A stretch of DNA of 64,000 bases, from positions 1 to 64,000 of the forward strand of contig DKUB01000075.1 of assembly GCA_002490465.1 (NCBI GenBank), written 5' to 3'. Below, piece by piece: positions 44,262 to 53,631 of this stretch (its first letter is position 1; each line of letters begins with the position of its first letter). This stretch comes from Lachnoclostridium sp. UBA7215. GTDB taxonomy: Bacteria > Bacillota > Clostridia > Lachnospirales > Lachnospiraceae. A program made the position numbers and the translations under genes. Under the pieces are notes generated by a model. That model was given only the letters and a program-made list of their open reading frames with translations, made no database searches and was not told the DNA's origin.

Positions 44262-45074
44262 ATGAGACAATTTGTGAGTAATTTTCATAAATACCGCTAT
44301 TTGTTAGGACAGTTGGTTAAAAAGAACATAAAGCTCCGGTATCGGCGCTCTTATCTGGGAATTTTGTGGACGCTGGTTGAACCGCTTCTGACAATGATAG
44401 TTTTGTCAGTGGTCTTTGGTGCCCTGTTGGGAAGGAACCGCACAGACCCTGCTTTTGAGGGGGTCCCTTTTCCGATATATGTTTTGACAGGACGGCTGTT
44501 ATATTCATTCTTTTCTTCTTCGACAAATACGGCAATGAGGTCAATTCGGAATAACAGTGCCATGATTCGGAAAGTGTATGTTCCTAAATATATTTATCCG
44601 TTTTCCGGTGTACTGGCAAACTTTGTTATTTTTCTGATTTCGTTGATTGTCCTTTTTGGGGTTATGCTGTTTTTCGTATTGTCCGGGAGCTATCATGCGC
44701 CGATAAACTGGCATATGCTGACGGCTGTTATTCCGCTTTTGAATTTATTTGTCCTGGCTCTTGGAGTGGGAATGATTTTGTCAACGCTCTGTGTTTTTTT
44801 CCGTGATGTAGAATATTTATGGAGCGTTATGCTGATGTTAATTATGTACTGCAGCGCCATATTTTATTTTGTGGATCAAATGAGTAACAGTGCGCAGAGG
44901 CTTATTAAGCTGAATCCGTTGTTTGGGATTATCAATAATTTCCGCCGTACATTTTTTGGACAGCCATTTGATGACGTGCTGTTGCTCTATACATCATTAT
45001 TTGCCGTGATAACTTTAGTTGTAGGTCTGTTTGCCTTTTATAAAAAACAGGATTCATTTATACTGCATATATAG
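44262..45074 (+). CDS. tagG: teichoic-acid/polysaccharide ABC exporter permease (TagG/Wzm-like)
   Basis: The 270-residue membrane protein is the channel half of an ABC exporter for undecaprenyl-linked polymers. It has six transmembrane helices and the family opening LVKKNIKLRYRRSYLGILWTLVEPLL, which includes the conserved SxLGxxWxxxxP motif. FFRDVEYLWSVMLM and the C-terminal LNPLFGIINNFRRTF are also typical. The ATG was chosen because the promoter's start site excludes an earlier ATG, and AAAGG lies upstream. The ATPase gene follows after 36 bases. It moves the polymer made by the rest of the operon across the membrane. Confidence 0.93.
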   Translation: MRQFVSNFHKYRYLLGQLVKKNIKLRYRRSYLGILWTLVEPLLTMIVLSVVFGALLGRNRTDPAFEGVPFPIYVLTGRLLYSFFSSSTNTAMRSIRNNSAMIRKVYVPKYIYPFSGVLANFVIFLISLIVLFGVMLFFVLSGSYHAPINWHMLTAVIPLLNLFVLALGVGMILSTLCVFFRDVEYLWSVMLMLIMYCSAIFYFVDQMSNSAQRLIKLNPLFGIINNFRRTFFGQPFDDVLLLYTSLFAVITLVVGLFAFYKKQDSFILHI

Positions 45075-45110
45075 GACGCCTCGGGAGAGCGCCAGAGAGG
45101 TAGGTTGTTT

Positions 45111-45899
45111 TTGAAAAAATCATTAGCGATGAAAGTTGACCATGTGAGCATGAAGTTCAATCTCAGCTCTGAAAAAGTGGACAATATTAAAGAATATATG
45201 ATAAAGATGCTGAAAAAGGAGCTGATGTATCAGGAGTTCTGGGCACTGAGGGATATAAATTTTGAAGTAAAACGCGGGGACCGGCTTGGAATTATGGGCC
45301 TGAACGGAGCTGGAAAAAGTACGCTTTTAAAGATTGTTTCCGGTGTGCTCAAAGCGACGGAAGGGACTGTGACAACCAATGGGAAAATTGCCCCTCTGCT
45401 TGAGCTGGGGGCAGGGTTTGACAGACAGTATACAGGGAGCGAAAATATTTTTCTGTATGGCTCTATGTTGGGATACAGCAAGGAGTTTTTAAAGGATAAA
45501 TATGATGAAATCGTTAAGTTTTCTGAGTTGGGAAATTTCATAAATGTACCAGTGAAGAATTATTCTTCCGGCATGAAAGCGAGATTGGGATTTTCCGTAG
45601 CAACAATCGTTAGTCCGGAAATACTGATTTTAGATGAGGTGTTAAGTGTAGGAGATGCCAGGTTCCGCAAAAAATGTGAGAGACGCATCCAGAGTATGTT
45701 TGACAGTGGTGTGACGGTTCTCTTTGTATCCCACTCCTCGGCCCAGGTACTTAGAATGTGTAACCGTGGAATTCTCTTAGAGCAGGGACAATTGATTGCA
45801 GAGGGAACAGCAGAGGATGTGGTAAGTTTTTATGAGGCGAAGATGAGTGAGCAGGAAAAGCGCTATGAGGCACAAAACCGCATTGTGGAGGCGGATTAA
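45111..45899 (+). CDS. tagH: teichoic-acid/polysaccharide ABC exporter ATPase (TagH/Wzt-like)
   Basis: The 262-residue ATPase powers export by the preceding permease. It opens with LAMKVDHVSMKFNLSSEKVDN, typical of Wzt/TagH proteins, followed by Walker A (GLNGAGKST, about residue 65), signature YSSGMKARL, Walker B (ILILDEVLSVGD) and the H-loop (VSHSS). It lacks a C-terminal carbohydrate-binding or LysM-type extension. The start is taken as the TTG at 45111 after GAGAGGTAGG; a TTG two codons earlier and an ATG at 45129 are alternatives. Confidence 0.92.
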   Translation: MKKSLAMKVDHVSMKFNLSSEKVDNIKEYMIKMLKKELMYQEFWALRDINFEVKRGDRLGIMGLNGAGKSTLLKIVSGVLKATEGTVTTNGKIAPLLELGAGFDRQYTGSENIFLYGSMLGYSKEFLKDKYDEIVKFSELGNFINVPVKNYSSGMKARLGFSVATIVSPEILILDEVLSVGDARFRKKCERRIQSMFDSGVTVLFVSHSSAQVLRMCNRGILLEQGQLIAEGTAEDVVSFYEAKMSEQEKRYEAQNRIVEAD

Positions 45900-45911
45900 G
45901 GAGGAACGGAA

Positions 45912-46301
45912 ATGAAGAAAGTAATCACGTATGGAACATTTGACCTTTTGCATGTTGGACATATTAATCTTTTGCGCCGGGCAAAAGCACTGGGGGATTA
46001 TTTAATTGTTGTAGTGTCTTCAGATGAGTTTAACGCTGGAAAGGGAAAGAAGGCATATCATTCTTTTGAGGACAGAAAACAGATTCTTGAAGCAATCCGG
46101 TACGTAGATGAGGTTTTACCGGAGTACACATGGGAACAGAAAATTGATGATGTAAAAAATAATCAGGTTGATGTATTTGTCATGGGAAATGACTGGGAAG
46201 GGAAATTTGATTTTTTGAAAGAATATTGCGAGGTTGTCTATCTGCCAAGGACGGAGGGAATTTCTACGACAAAAATAAAAGATGACCTCAATATGGCGTA
46301 G
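45912..46301 (+). CDS. tagD: glycerol-3-phosphate cytidylyltransferase
   Basis: TagD makes CDP-glycerol from CTP and sn-glycerol 3-phosphate, the donor for poly(glycerol phosphate) and linkage units. The 129-residue protein has the nucleotidyltransferase motifs GTFDLLHVGHINLL (HxGH at 14-17), a central RxxQ segment (DRKQILEAIRYVDEV) and the C-terminal GISTTKIK. The size and motifs match the family exactly. GGAGG precedes the ATG. Confidence 0.95.
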   Translation: MKKVITYGTFDLLHVGHINLLRRAKALGDYLIVVVSSDEFNAGKGKKAYHSFEDRKQILEAIRYVDEVLPEYTWEQKIDDVKNNQVDVFVMGNDWEGKFDFLKEYCEVVYLPRTEGISTTKIKDDLNMA

Positions 46302-46313
46302 GGACAGGGAATC

Positions 46314-47426
46314 ATGAAAAAGAAATTAGGGTATATGGTTTTTGCTGCATTTTTTGTGGTCTTTCGGTTATGCCCGCTTCAAAAGCAAAAAGTATTTTTT
46401 GTGGCAACACATGATGATAGCGATGAGGGAAATATTGGAATTGTGGCTGATGAGATAAGAAGGAGGATGCCGGAGAAAAAGCTTGTTTTTTTGACAGGGC
46501 GGGATGGAATCCGCCATCCCTTTTCTTTTTTTATCGGGAAAGCTTTTCACTTGGCAACAGCGGGAACTATCTTTATGGATAACCATTTTATGCCGTTGGC
46601 GTATACACCGATATCCAAAAGGGCAAAGGTAATCCAGCTCTGGCACGGAACCGGTACAATAAAAAGGTTTGGGCTGGATGCGGAAGGAGAGGAGGTGGCC
46701 CTGCTTGCCAGAAGAGCAAATCAGCGAGTGACCCACCTGATTGTCAGTTCAGAGCGTACAAAGGGGCAGTATCAATCGGCTTTTGGTATTTCAGAGGATA
46801 GAATTTATATACTTGGGCTTCCGAGGACAGACCGGATTCTGGATGAGGAGTGGATGCAGACAAGACGGGAGTGTTTTTTTGACAGTTATCCTGAGCTTGA
46901 GGGGAAAAGAACAATACTGTATGCGCCTACTTTCCGGGATAAGGAGGCAGACAGACCACATATAGCTCTGGATCTGTCTGAGCTGGCCGGGAATCTGGGA
47001 GAGGATGAAGTATTTATGCTTCGGCTCCATCCGCATGTAGCTGCAAATATAAAACAGACAGATTGGGCAAAATATAAGGGGAAGATTTATAATGTTTCAG
47101 AATTTTCCGGGGTATCTACTCTTCTTGCAGCTGCTGACTGCCTGATTACAGATTATTCATCGATTATTTTTGAGTATTGCCTGACAAAGAAAATGATGTG
47201 TTTTTATGCATATGATTTAGATGATTTCTTAATAGATGGACGCGGTTTTTATGAGGATTATGAGACTTTTGTTCCAGGACCTGTGGTGCGTACCCAGCAG
47301 GAGTTAATGGAATTTTTAAAAAATGGGGAACCCGAAACGTCCCGCGTGGAGGCGTTTTGCCGTGAGAACTTTGCCTATCGGGATAAAAAATCGGTAGAAC
47401 GTCTTTTTCAATTGATTTTTTCATAA
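46314..47426 (+). CDS. CDP-glycerol glycerophosphotransferase family protein (TagB-like)
   Basis: The 370-residue enzyme transfers glycerol phosphate (or another alditol phosphate) from a CDP donor to a lipid-linked acceptor at the inner membrane face. Family motifs are IQLWHGTGTIKRFG (about residue 105), LGLPRTDRILDEE, ILYAPTFRDKEA and LITDYSSIIFEYCLTKKMM. An N-terminal hydrophobic segment (MVFAAFFVVFRLCPL) may tether it to the membrane. The short length and lack of a polymerase extension fit a TagB-type priming enzyme rather than a TagF-type polymerase. It lies 12 bases after tagD. Confidence 0.9.
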   Translation: MKKKLGYMVFAAFFVVFRLCPLQKQKVFFVATHDDSDEGNIGIVADEIRRRMPEKKLVFLTGRDGIRHPFSFFIGKAFHLATAGTIFMDNHFMPLAYTPISKRAKVIQLWHGTGTIKRFGLDAEGEEVALLARRANQRVTHLIVSSERTKGQYQSAFGISEDRIYILGLPRTDRILDEEWMQTRRECFFDSYPELEGKRTILYAPTFRDKEADRPHIALDLSELAGNLGEDEVFMLRLHPHVAANIKQTDWAKYKGKIYNVSEFSGVSTLLAAADCLITDYSSIIFEYCLTKKMMCFYAYDLDDFLIDGRGFYEDYETFVPGPVVRTQQELMEFLKNGEPETSRVEAFCRENFAYRDKKSVERLFQLIFS

Positions 47427-47472
47427 AGATAATATATAATTCTATTGTATTTTTTTACAGGATGGAGGTAGA

Positions 47473-48999
47473 ATGGTGAAAGTACTATTAAAGAGAAAAG
47501 CAAGTTTTGTCTTCTTGATTTTACAACTGCTGTTATCGATTGCATTATGTGCCCTGGCAATCTATGTTGGTTTTATTCCGGCTAAGTATATTGTGCCTAT
47601 TGCAGTCATTTGCATTGTTTTATTGGTGTACCAGCTGTTCAGTCAGATGGCAGACAGCAGTTACTGGATAGGAAGGGTACTTTGTATCTGTTTTTGTGCC
47701 CTTTATATTGGCGGATCCTATTATATTATGGATACGTATGCTACTATGTCAGATATTGGCGGTATGGATATGAAAGTGGATGTCATTTCTTTCTATGTGT
47801 TAAAAGATGACAAGGCCCAGAGTATTGTGGATGCCAAAGATTATGATTTTGGTATTCTGTCCGTACAGGACCGCGAGAATACAGACAAAACACTGGAATC
47901 TGCTAAAAGTACGGTGAAGCAGGATCTGAAAGTTGTTGAATTTATGGATACCAATACACTTGTGGATGCATTATATGCCGGTGAGGTGCAGGTGATTGTA
48001 TTCAATGAAGCGTTTATTAATCCGGTTCTGGAACAGTATAAGACATTTTCCAAGGATACAAGGAAATTAGTCCAGCATGAGATACAGACAAAGGTAGAAG
48101 AGCAGACTTATGAGGATACGGATGTGACGACTAAGCCATTTAACGTTTATATCAGTGGTATTGACTTGTATGGTAAGATATCCCAGACGAGCCGCAGTGA
48201 CGTTAATATTATTGCTACGGTAAATCCGTTGACAAAAAAGATACTCCTCACGTCAACTCCGCGTGATTATTATGTTCCGCTTTATGGCGAAAAAGGGAAA
48301 TCTGTGTCAGGGGGAATGCCGGATAAGCTGACCCATGCCGGAATTTATGGTGTTGACTGCTCAATTAATACCCTTGAGAAGCTGTATGATATTGATATTG
48401 ATTACTATGTGAGGGTGAACTTTACCAGCGTTAAGAAAATTGTGGATATACTCGGCGGTGTTGAAGTATATTCTGATTTTGATTTTATTTCGGATTGGGG
48501 TCCTAACGGAGCAGGCACCCATTACAAATTTAAAAAGGGATATAACAAGGTGAATGGGAAGAAAGCGCTGGCATTCTGCCGTGAGCGCCATCATTTTGCC
48601 AATGGAGATTATCAGAGAGGGCGTGATCACCAGCACATGATTGAGGCTATTTTAAATAAGGTGCTATCCCCATCAATACTGCAGGATTTTTCAGGTTTGT
48701 TAAAAGAGACAAAAAAAATGTTCCAGACGAGTATGTCTACGAAGAAAATTGTGTCGCTTTGTAATATGCAGCTCAATGATATGGCGACATGGAAAATTTC
48801 TTATGCCAACGCCGATGGGTCAGGAGCATCGAAGGTGACGTATTCTATGCAGTCAACCAAGCTATACGTGTGTGAGCCGGATTATGCATCTGTTCATAAG
48901 ATTACGAAACGAATGAATAAGATTATGAGCCAGACGCCAGAGGACGTTAAAAATGAGGACGAAAAGAAGTCACAGGCGAAGCCTACATTGCAGCCGTAG
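47473..48999 (+). CDS. LytR-CpsA-Psr (LCP) family protein
   Basis: LCP enzymes attach undecaprenyl-linked teichoic acids or capsules to peptidoglycan. The 508-residue product has about three N-terminal transmembrane helices (residues 8-85), an extra extracytoplasmic region (about 90-220) and the LCP domain (about 225-400). The domain includes SRSDVNIIATVNP, TSTPRDYYVPLYG, KLTHAGIYGVDCSINTLEKLYDIDIDYYVRVNF and CRERHHFANGDYQRGRDHQ. The Arg and Asp residues of the active site are present. The tail is Lys-rich. A terminator hairpin follows. Its presence indicates that the operon's polymer is linked to the wall. Confidence 0.94.
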   Translation: MVKVLLKRKASFVFLILQLLLSIALCALAIYVGFIPAKYIVPIAVICIVLLVYQLFSQMADSSYWIGRVLCICFCALYIGGSYYIMDTYATMSDIGGMDMKVDVISFYVLKDDKAQSIVDAKDYDFGILSVQDRENTDKTLESAKSTVKQDLKVVEFMDTNTLVDALYAGEVQVIVFNEAFINPVLEQYKTFSKDTRKLVQHEIQTKVEEQTYEDTDVTTKPFNVYISGIDLYGKISQTSRSDVNIIATVNPLTKKILLTSTPRDYYVPLYGEKGKSVSGGMPDKLTHAGIYGVDCSINTLEKLYDIDIDYYVRVNFTSVKKIVDILGGVEVYSDFDFISDWGPNGAGTHYKFKKGYNKVNGKKALAFCRERHHFANGDYQRGRDHQHMIEAILNKVLSPSILQDFSGLLKETKKMFQTSMSTKKIVSLCNMQLNDMATWKISYANADGSGASKVTYSMQSTKLYVCEPDYASVHKITKRMNKIMSQTPEDVKNEDEKKSQAKPTLQP

Positions 49000-49038
49000 A
49001 ATTGGAATGCAACCGTATTTTGTGACCGTAGAATGTAG

Positions 49039-49070
49039 CCGCATTCTGTGATAACAGAATGCGGTTTTTT
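49039..49070 (+). terminator. intrinsic terminator inside the surface-polymer locus
   Basis: CCGCATTCTG (49039-49048) pairs with CAGAATGCGG (49055-49064) across six bases and is followed by six Ts. It lies between the LCP gene and the aminotransferase gene and would separate export/priming genes from those downstream. Confidence 0.9.
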
Positions 49071-49110
49071 CCCATTTGATATAGAGTCCAGTTCAGAAAG
49101 GAGTTTTTGT

Positions 49111-50328
49111 ATGAGGCAGATTCCATTCAGCCCGCCGGATATCACAGAAGAAGAGATTCAGGAAGTCGCAGATGTTCTTCGTTCAGGATGGATTACAACC
49201 GGACCAAAGACGAAACAGTTTGAGAGAGAAGTGGCAGATTACTGTCGTACGGAGCGTGCTGTATGTCTGAATTCTGCCACTGCCTGTATGGAAATGACAC
49301 TGCGCCTTTTTGATATTGGGCCAGGGGATGAAGTGATAACAACGGCATACACTTATACCGCAACGGCCAGTGCTATCTGCCATACTGGAGCGGTTCCAAT
49401 ACTGATTGATGTAGCACAAGGCAGTTATGAGATGGATTATGAGGCGTTGGAAAAGGCTATAAATTCAAAGACAAAGGCAATTATTCCGGTGGATGTCGGA
49501 GGTGTATTGTGTGATTATGAGAGGGTGCGTCGGATTACTGAGAAGAAACGTGCGCTTTTTCATGCCGGGAATAACCGTTTTCAGAAAGCGCTTGGCCGTG
49601 TATTGATTATGGCGGATTCTGCACATGGTTTTGGAGCTGAGCGCAACGGGAAAAGGAGCGGGGAGCTGGCTGATTTTACAAGTTTTTCCTTTCATGCTGT
49701 TAAAAACCTGACAACGGCAGAAGGCGGCGCAGTTACGTGGCAGCAGCTTCCAGATATTGATTCGGAAGAAATCTATCACCAGTATATGATTTTGTCCCTG
49801 CACGGCCAGTCGAAGGATGCTCTGGCAAAAAGTCAGATTGGCGGGTGGGAATACGATATTATTGCCCCTTATTATAAATGTAATATGACGGATATACAAG
49901 CTGCTCTCGGGGTTGTGCAGTTGAGGCGGTATCCGCAGCTTCTGGCTAAAAGAAGAGAGTTAATCCGTTTATATGAAAATGAGCTTGCCAAGCTTCGCGA
50001 GTTTGGGATTCCGGTTACAAGCCTGAGTCATTACACGGAATCAAATTGTTCCAGCGGCCATCTTTTTTTGATGAGGATTGAGGGGATGGGCCATGAGGAG
50101 CGGAGCAGAGTGATAGAGGAGCTGGCGAAAAGGGGAGTGGCATCGAATGTCCATTATAAACCACTTCCGCTGCTTACGGCATACCGGAGCATGGGTTTTG
50201 ATATAGAGAACTATCCCAATGCGTACCATATGTATGAAAATGAGATATCGCTTCCCTTACATACAAAGCTGAATGGGGATGATGTGAGGTATATTGGGGA
50301 GTGTCTGCAGGAAATTTTACGGAGGTAA
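49111..50328 (+). CDS. DegT/DnrJ/EryC1 family sugar aminotransferase
   Basis: The 405-residue PLP enzyme transfers an amino group to a keto sugar nucleotide, typically making a UDP-4-amino sugar. Features are the opening IPFSPPDITEEEIQEVADVLRSGWITTGPKTKQFE, the PLP-binding region MADSAHGFGAERNGKRSG and the Schiff-base Lys in SFHAVKNLTTAEGG. Directly followed (8 bases) by a sugar-phosphate transferase gene, it may make the sugar that initiates the lipid-linked polymer, as PglE does for PglC. The required dehydratase is not in this window. AAGGAG precedes the ATG; a longer reading would start inside the terminator. Confidence 0.92.
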   Translation: MRQIPFSPPDITEEEIQEVADVLRSGWITTGPKTKQFEREVADYCRTERAVCLNSATACMEMTLRLFDIGPGDEVITTAYTYTATASAICHTGAVPILIDVAQGSYEMDYEALEKAINSKTKAIIPVDVGGVLCDYERVRRITEKKRALFHAGNNRFQKALGRVLIMADSAHGFGAERNGKRSGELADFTSFSFHAVKNLTTAEGGAVTWQQLPDIDSEEIYHQYMILSLHGQSKDALAKSQIGGWEYDIIAPYYKCNMTDIQAALGVVQLRRYPQLLAKRRELIRLYENELAKLREFGIPVTSLSHYTESNCSSGHLFLMRIEGMGHEERSRVIEELAKRGVASNVHYKPLPLLTAYRSMGFDIENYPNAYHMYENEISLPLHTKLNGDDVRYIGECLQEILRR

Positions 50329-50336
50329 GCAGCCAT

Positions 50337-51023
50337 ATGAAAAAGTGGGATAACCTTCCGGAGTTTATGAAAAAAGAAGAAGTGCGCCCTTATTATGAGG
50401 CCTTAGAGAAACATCGTGCCGGCCTGGCAGTGAAAAGAATGCTGGATATTTTGTTTTCGTTGATATTGTTTGTTATCCTGCTGCCTTTTATGATTCTTAT
50501 CGGCATTTTAGTGGGCGTTACCTCAAAAGGTGGTGTATTTTTCTGCCAGGAGAGGATAACGGCCTATGGGAGGGCTTTTAAAATTATTAAATTCAGGACA
50601 ATGGTTTCTGACGCAGAAAAAAGGGGAAGTCAGGTAACGACCAGTGGGGACAGCCGTGTTACAGCAATTGGCAGGTTCCTGCGAAAAGTGCGCCTCGATG
50701 AGCTTCCGCAGCTGATTAATATTCTTAAGGGGGAAATGTCTATTGTCGGCACAAGACCTGAGGTACCCCGTTATGTGGACCAATATACCCCCAGAATGAT
50801 GGCAACGCTGCTTTTACCGGCAGGAGTAACATCAAAGGCCAGCATTGCGTATAAGGATGAGGAGCGCCTTTTGTCTGCAGGGGAGGATGTGGACAAAATA
50901 TATGTAGAACAGGTGCTGCCGGAAAAGATGGAATATAATCTTGCCTATTTGTTGGAGTTTTCGGTTGGACAGGATTTAAAATTAATGATTCAGACGGTGC
51001 TTGCAGTGTTTCGTACTGCATAA
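50337..51023 (+). CDS. undecaprenyl-phosphate sugar-1-phosphate transferase (initiating transferase)
   Basis: The 228-residue membrane enzyme loads the first sugar phosphate onto undecaprenyl phosphate. It has a cytoplasmic N-terminal stretch of about 35 residues, one membrane-embedded helix (RMLDILFSLILFVILLPFMIL) and the bacterial sugar transferase core: KFRTMVSDAEKRGSQVT, IGRFLRKVRLDELPQLINI and the MSIVGTRPE motif. The start was set at the ATG 10 bases after GGAGGT. Confidence 0.93.
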   Translation: MKKWDNLPEFMKKEEVRPYYEALEKHRAGLAVKRMLDILFSLILFVILLPFMILIGILVGVTSKGGVFFCQERITAYGRAFKIIKFRTMVSDAEKRGSQVTTSGDSRVTAIGRFLRKVRLDELPQLINILKGEMSIVGTRPEVPRYVDQYTPRMMATLLLPAGVTSKASIAYKDEERLLSAGEDVDKIYVEQVLPEKMEYNLAYLLEFSVGQDLKLMIQTVLAVFRTA

Positions 51024-51040
51024 AATCCGTACTGGCAGAA

Positions 51041-52552
51041 ATGGAGCTGCATGTGATTGGAAAGTTACAGGATTTATTTATCCAGTTGTTAGAGCCCTGG
51101 ATTCCCTTTGTGGGAAAGCTTGGTGAAAAAATAAAATACAGGCTGATAACGCTGTGCTTTTTTTTGGATTTAGTGCTTTTTTGCATTGTGCGCTATCTTC
51201 TCCATCGGGAGAGCTATTTTTATAATACGGTTTTTGGTATTATACTGATGATTTGCCTTGCTGTTTTGTCCCTTGACCGGAGTCTGATCAGGATTCATTG
51301 GCGCCGCTCTATGTGGATTGCCTGGTTTGGCATGTGTATCGTGTTTACTATTTCCGATTTGCTTGTGCCCAAAAAGGTATGCGGACTCGGGGTGATTCTG
51401 GCTTTTGTTTTTACAGCGGTCTTTTTTGTATGGCAGAACCATACGAGGAAAGACCTTTTGTGGAAATGTTTTAAGGATGCCGTTAAAATTTCGTTTCTAT
51501 TGATGTCGGGTATTTCCTTTCTATTCCGTCCGCTTTATGAGGGAGGGCGCTATGCCGGAATCTTTACCAATCCGAATACATTTGCCCTGTATCTGTATAT
51601 TATTTTTGCTGTTTATATGTCGGATTTGGACTGGATGGCGGAGACCGGAAAAAACTGGAAACGGGGCATTATGACGTACAGCGGTATTGCCCTTGTATTA
51701 TTTTATCTGGCACAGACGCAGGCCAGGACTTCCCTTGTTACGGTTGTCGTTATTTTTGTTCTGTGGATAGGCCTTCGGACTTATCTTGGGATAAAGACCC
51801 ATGTCTGGAAAGGCTTTCTTCAAAAACTTGCGTGGGCCATCTTATTTTGTGCCGTGTTATATCCGGTATTTTTTGTCATGCTGACACATTTGCCGGGAAT
51901 TGTTAACCACCCGATTATATTTCCGGGAGAAACGCTCTATCTGGCAAATGGAAATAAAATTGAGGATTTTGCTGAGACGATGGTGCCGGAATCAGTAGGG
52001 GTAGAAAAAGCGGAATTCCCATCGCATAAAGAGCCGGAAGAAAACTCCGCCCTGTCAAAAGATGAAAGCATTCCGGCAAATGCCTGGTCCCGTTTCTGGT
52101 ACGTGTTGGAAAACACGAAGGGGCTGAATGCCCTGACCAGTGGCAGGATTGATATCTATAAGGGTTATGCCATGAAACTGAATTATAAAGGGCATAAAAA
52201 TATTTCTCTAGAGATAAATGGAAAAAAAAAGAATCATGCACATAACAACTGGTTACAATTCGGATATACCTATGGAATTTTCAGCATGTTTTTTTATGCT
52301 CTGATTACCGTTATGGCAGTCGGTTATTCGTTGAAATTTTACTTAAAGGAAAGGCGGAAGAATGCAACGTATGCTTTTTTGATTCCGGCCATTTGTGTGG
52401 GCTTTGTCGTGGCAACATTGACAGAGTGCCTGTTTTTACCATTTGAGGTATTTCCGGCATTTGCGTTCTGGTTCTCATTTGAGGACCTGTTTGTGAAGAA
52501 GGTACCGAAAAACAAATTTTTACAGCAGTTGGAAGAGAGGGAAGAAAATTGA
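51041..52552 (+). CDS. O-antigen ligase/polymerase-like membrane protein (Wzy/WaaL-type)
   Basis: The 503-residue protein has about eleven transmembrane helices and a large extracytoplasmic loop (about residues 280-400) containing GRIDIYKGYAMKLNYKGHKN and KKNHAHNNWLQFGYTYGIF. The Arg/His pattern NNW-hydrophobic after the big loop is that of the O-antigen ligase (Wzy_C) family. It may polymerise repeat units or transfer a glycan at the outer membrane face. The ribosome binding site is poor, so the exact start is uncertain. It overlaps the next gene by 4 bases. Confidence 0.8.
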   Translation: MELHVIGKLQDLFIQLLEPWIPFVGKLGEKIKYRLITLCFFLDLVLFCIVRYLLHRESYFYNTVFGIILMICLAVLSLDRSLIRIHWRRSMWIAWFGMCIVFTISDLLVPKKVCGLGVILAFVFTAVFFVWQNHTRKDLLWKCFKDAVKISFLLMSGISFLFRPLYEGGRYAGIFTNPNTFALYLYIIFAVYMSDLDWMAETGKNWKRGIMTYSGIALVLFYLAQTQARTSLVTVVVIFVLWIGLRTYLGIKTHVWKGFLQKLAWAILFCAVLYPVFFVMLTHLPGIVNHPIIFPGETLYLANGNKIEDFAETMVPESVGVEKAEFPSHKEPEENSALSKDESIPANAWSRFWYVLENTKGLNALTSGRIDIYKGYAMKLNYKGHKNISLEINGKKKNHAHNNWLQFGYTYGIFSMFFYALITVMAVGYSLKFYLKERRKNATYAFLIPAICVGFVVATLTECLFLPFEVFPAFAFWFSFEDLFVKKVPKNKFLQQLEEREEN

Positions 52553-53631
52553 CGGTATATTTGTTTCTTTTAATACTGGTCGTTTTTGCAGGGATTAAGG
52601 CAGCTCCCGCAGGAAGTTTTCAAAAGGATTATATGTCTAAAGAAAAAACAAATGTTGTCAAGGGCGTGTTTGTTATCCTTGTTTTTTATAAGCATGCCAG
52701 ACAGTATATGAATCTGGGAGGCCCTTTTGATAAACCGTATATAATTATGGAAGATTTTATGGGGCAGATGATTGTTGCGATGTTTCTGTTTTACTCCGGC
52801 TATGGTATGATGGAGGCAATCAAAAAGAAGGGTTTTTCTTATGTAAAAGGAATTTTGTGCAGACGGCTTCCACAGGTGTATTTTCATTTTGTTATCATAC
52901 TCCTTATGTTTCTCATCCTCGATTTATGTCTGGGACAATTATCCCGGTACAGTGTTAAGACGATTGCTTTGTCTTTTATTGGGTGGGAAAATATTGGCAA
53001 TTCCAATTGGTACATGTTTGTTGTATTTGTTTTGTACCTGTTTATGTTTCTTGCCTTTTTTCTATTGCGCTTTTTTGAGGGAAAAAGGGTACAGCTTGCC
53101 GGAGCCTGCATACTCACACTACTCACAGCGGGATTTGTGTACGGGATGCGGGCAATGGGACGGCCGTCATATTTTTATAATACGGCGTTACTGCTGCCGC
53201 TCGGCGTCTGGTATTCCTATTTAAAAAAATGGATAGAAAAGCTGATGATGACAAGTGAGCTGCGGTACGAGTTTATCTGTCTCATAACCATTGTACTTTT
53301 TGCTGCCACAAGTTTGCTCAGAAGTAAACACGGCATTGAGGTATATACGGTGTGGGCAGTTGTATTTACACTTTCCATTGTCTTTTTTACGATGAAGATA
53401 TCAATCGGGAACCCGGTTTTAGACTGGTTTGGCAACCATGTGTTCAGCGTGTATATGTTGCAGAGACTTCCCATGATAGCGCTTGCACACAGGGGAATCG
53501 GACACTCCCACCGCTACCTTTTTTTGGTAATAGTACTAATATGTACGATTTTCTTGTCACATCTTTTTGATACTGTGATGAGTAGGCTAAGCAGCCGTAT
53601 CAATGAAATAAGGAGAAAAGAGAACATATGA
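52549..53631 (+). CDS. acyltransferase family membrane protein
   Basis: The 360-residue protein has about ten transmembrane helices and the acyltransferase-3-like features KGVFVILVFYKHARQY (conserved His) and FLFYSGYGMMEAIKKKG. Such proteins add acetyl or other acyl groups to surface polysaccharides. The start is a TTG overlapping the stop of the preceding gene (ATTGA arrangement), with GGAAGAGAGGGAAG upstream. Its last 4 bases overlap the next gene. Confidence 0.8.
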   Translation: MTVYLFLLILVVFAGIKAAPAGSFQKDYMSKEKTNVVKGVFVILVFYKHARQYMNLGGPFDKPYIIMEDFMGQMIVAMFLFYSGYGMMEAIKKKGFSYVKGILCRRLPQVYFHFVIILLMFLILDLCLGQLSRYSVKTIALSFIGWENIGNSNWYMFVVFVLYLFMFLAFFLLRFFEGKRVQLAGACILTLLTAGFVYGMRAMGRPSYFYNTALLLPLGVWYSYLKKWIEKLMMTSELRYEFICLITIVLFAATSLLRSKHGIEVYTVWAVVFTLSIVFFTMKISIGNPVLDWFGNHVFSVYMLQRLPMIALAHRGIGHSHRYLFLVIVLICTIFLSHLFDTVMSRLSSRINEIRRKENI

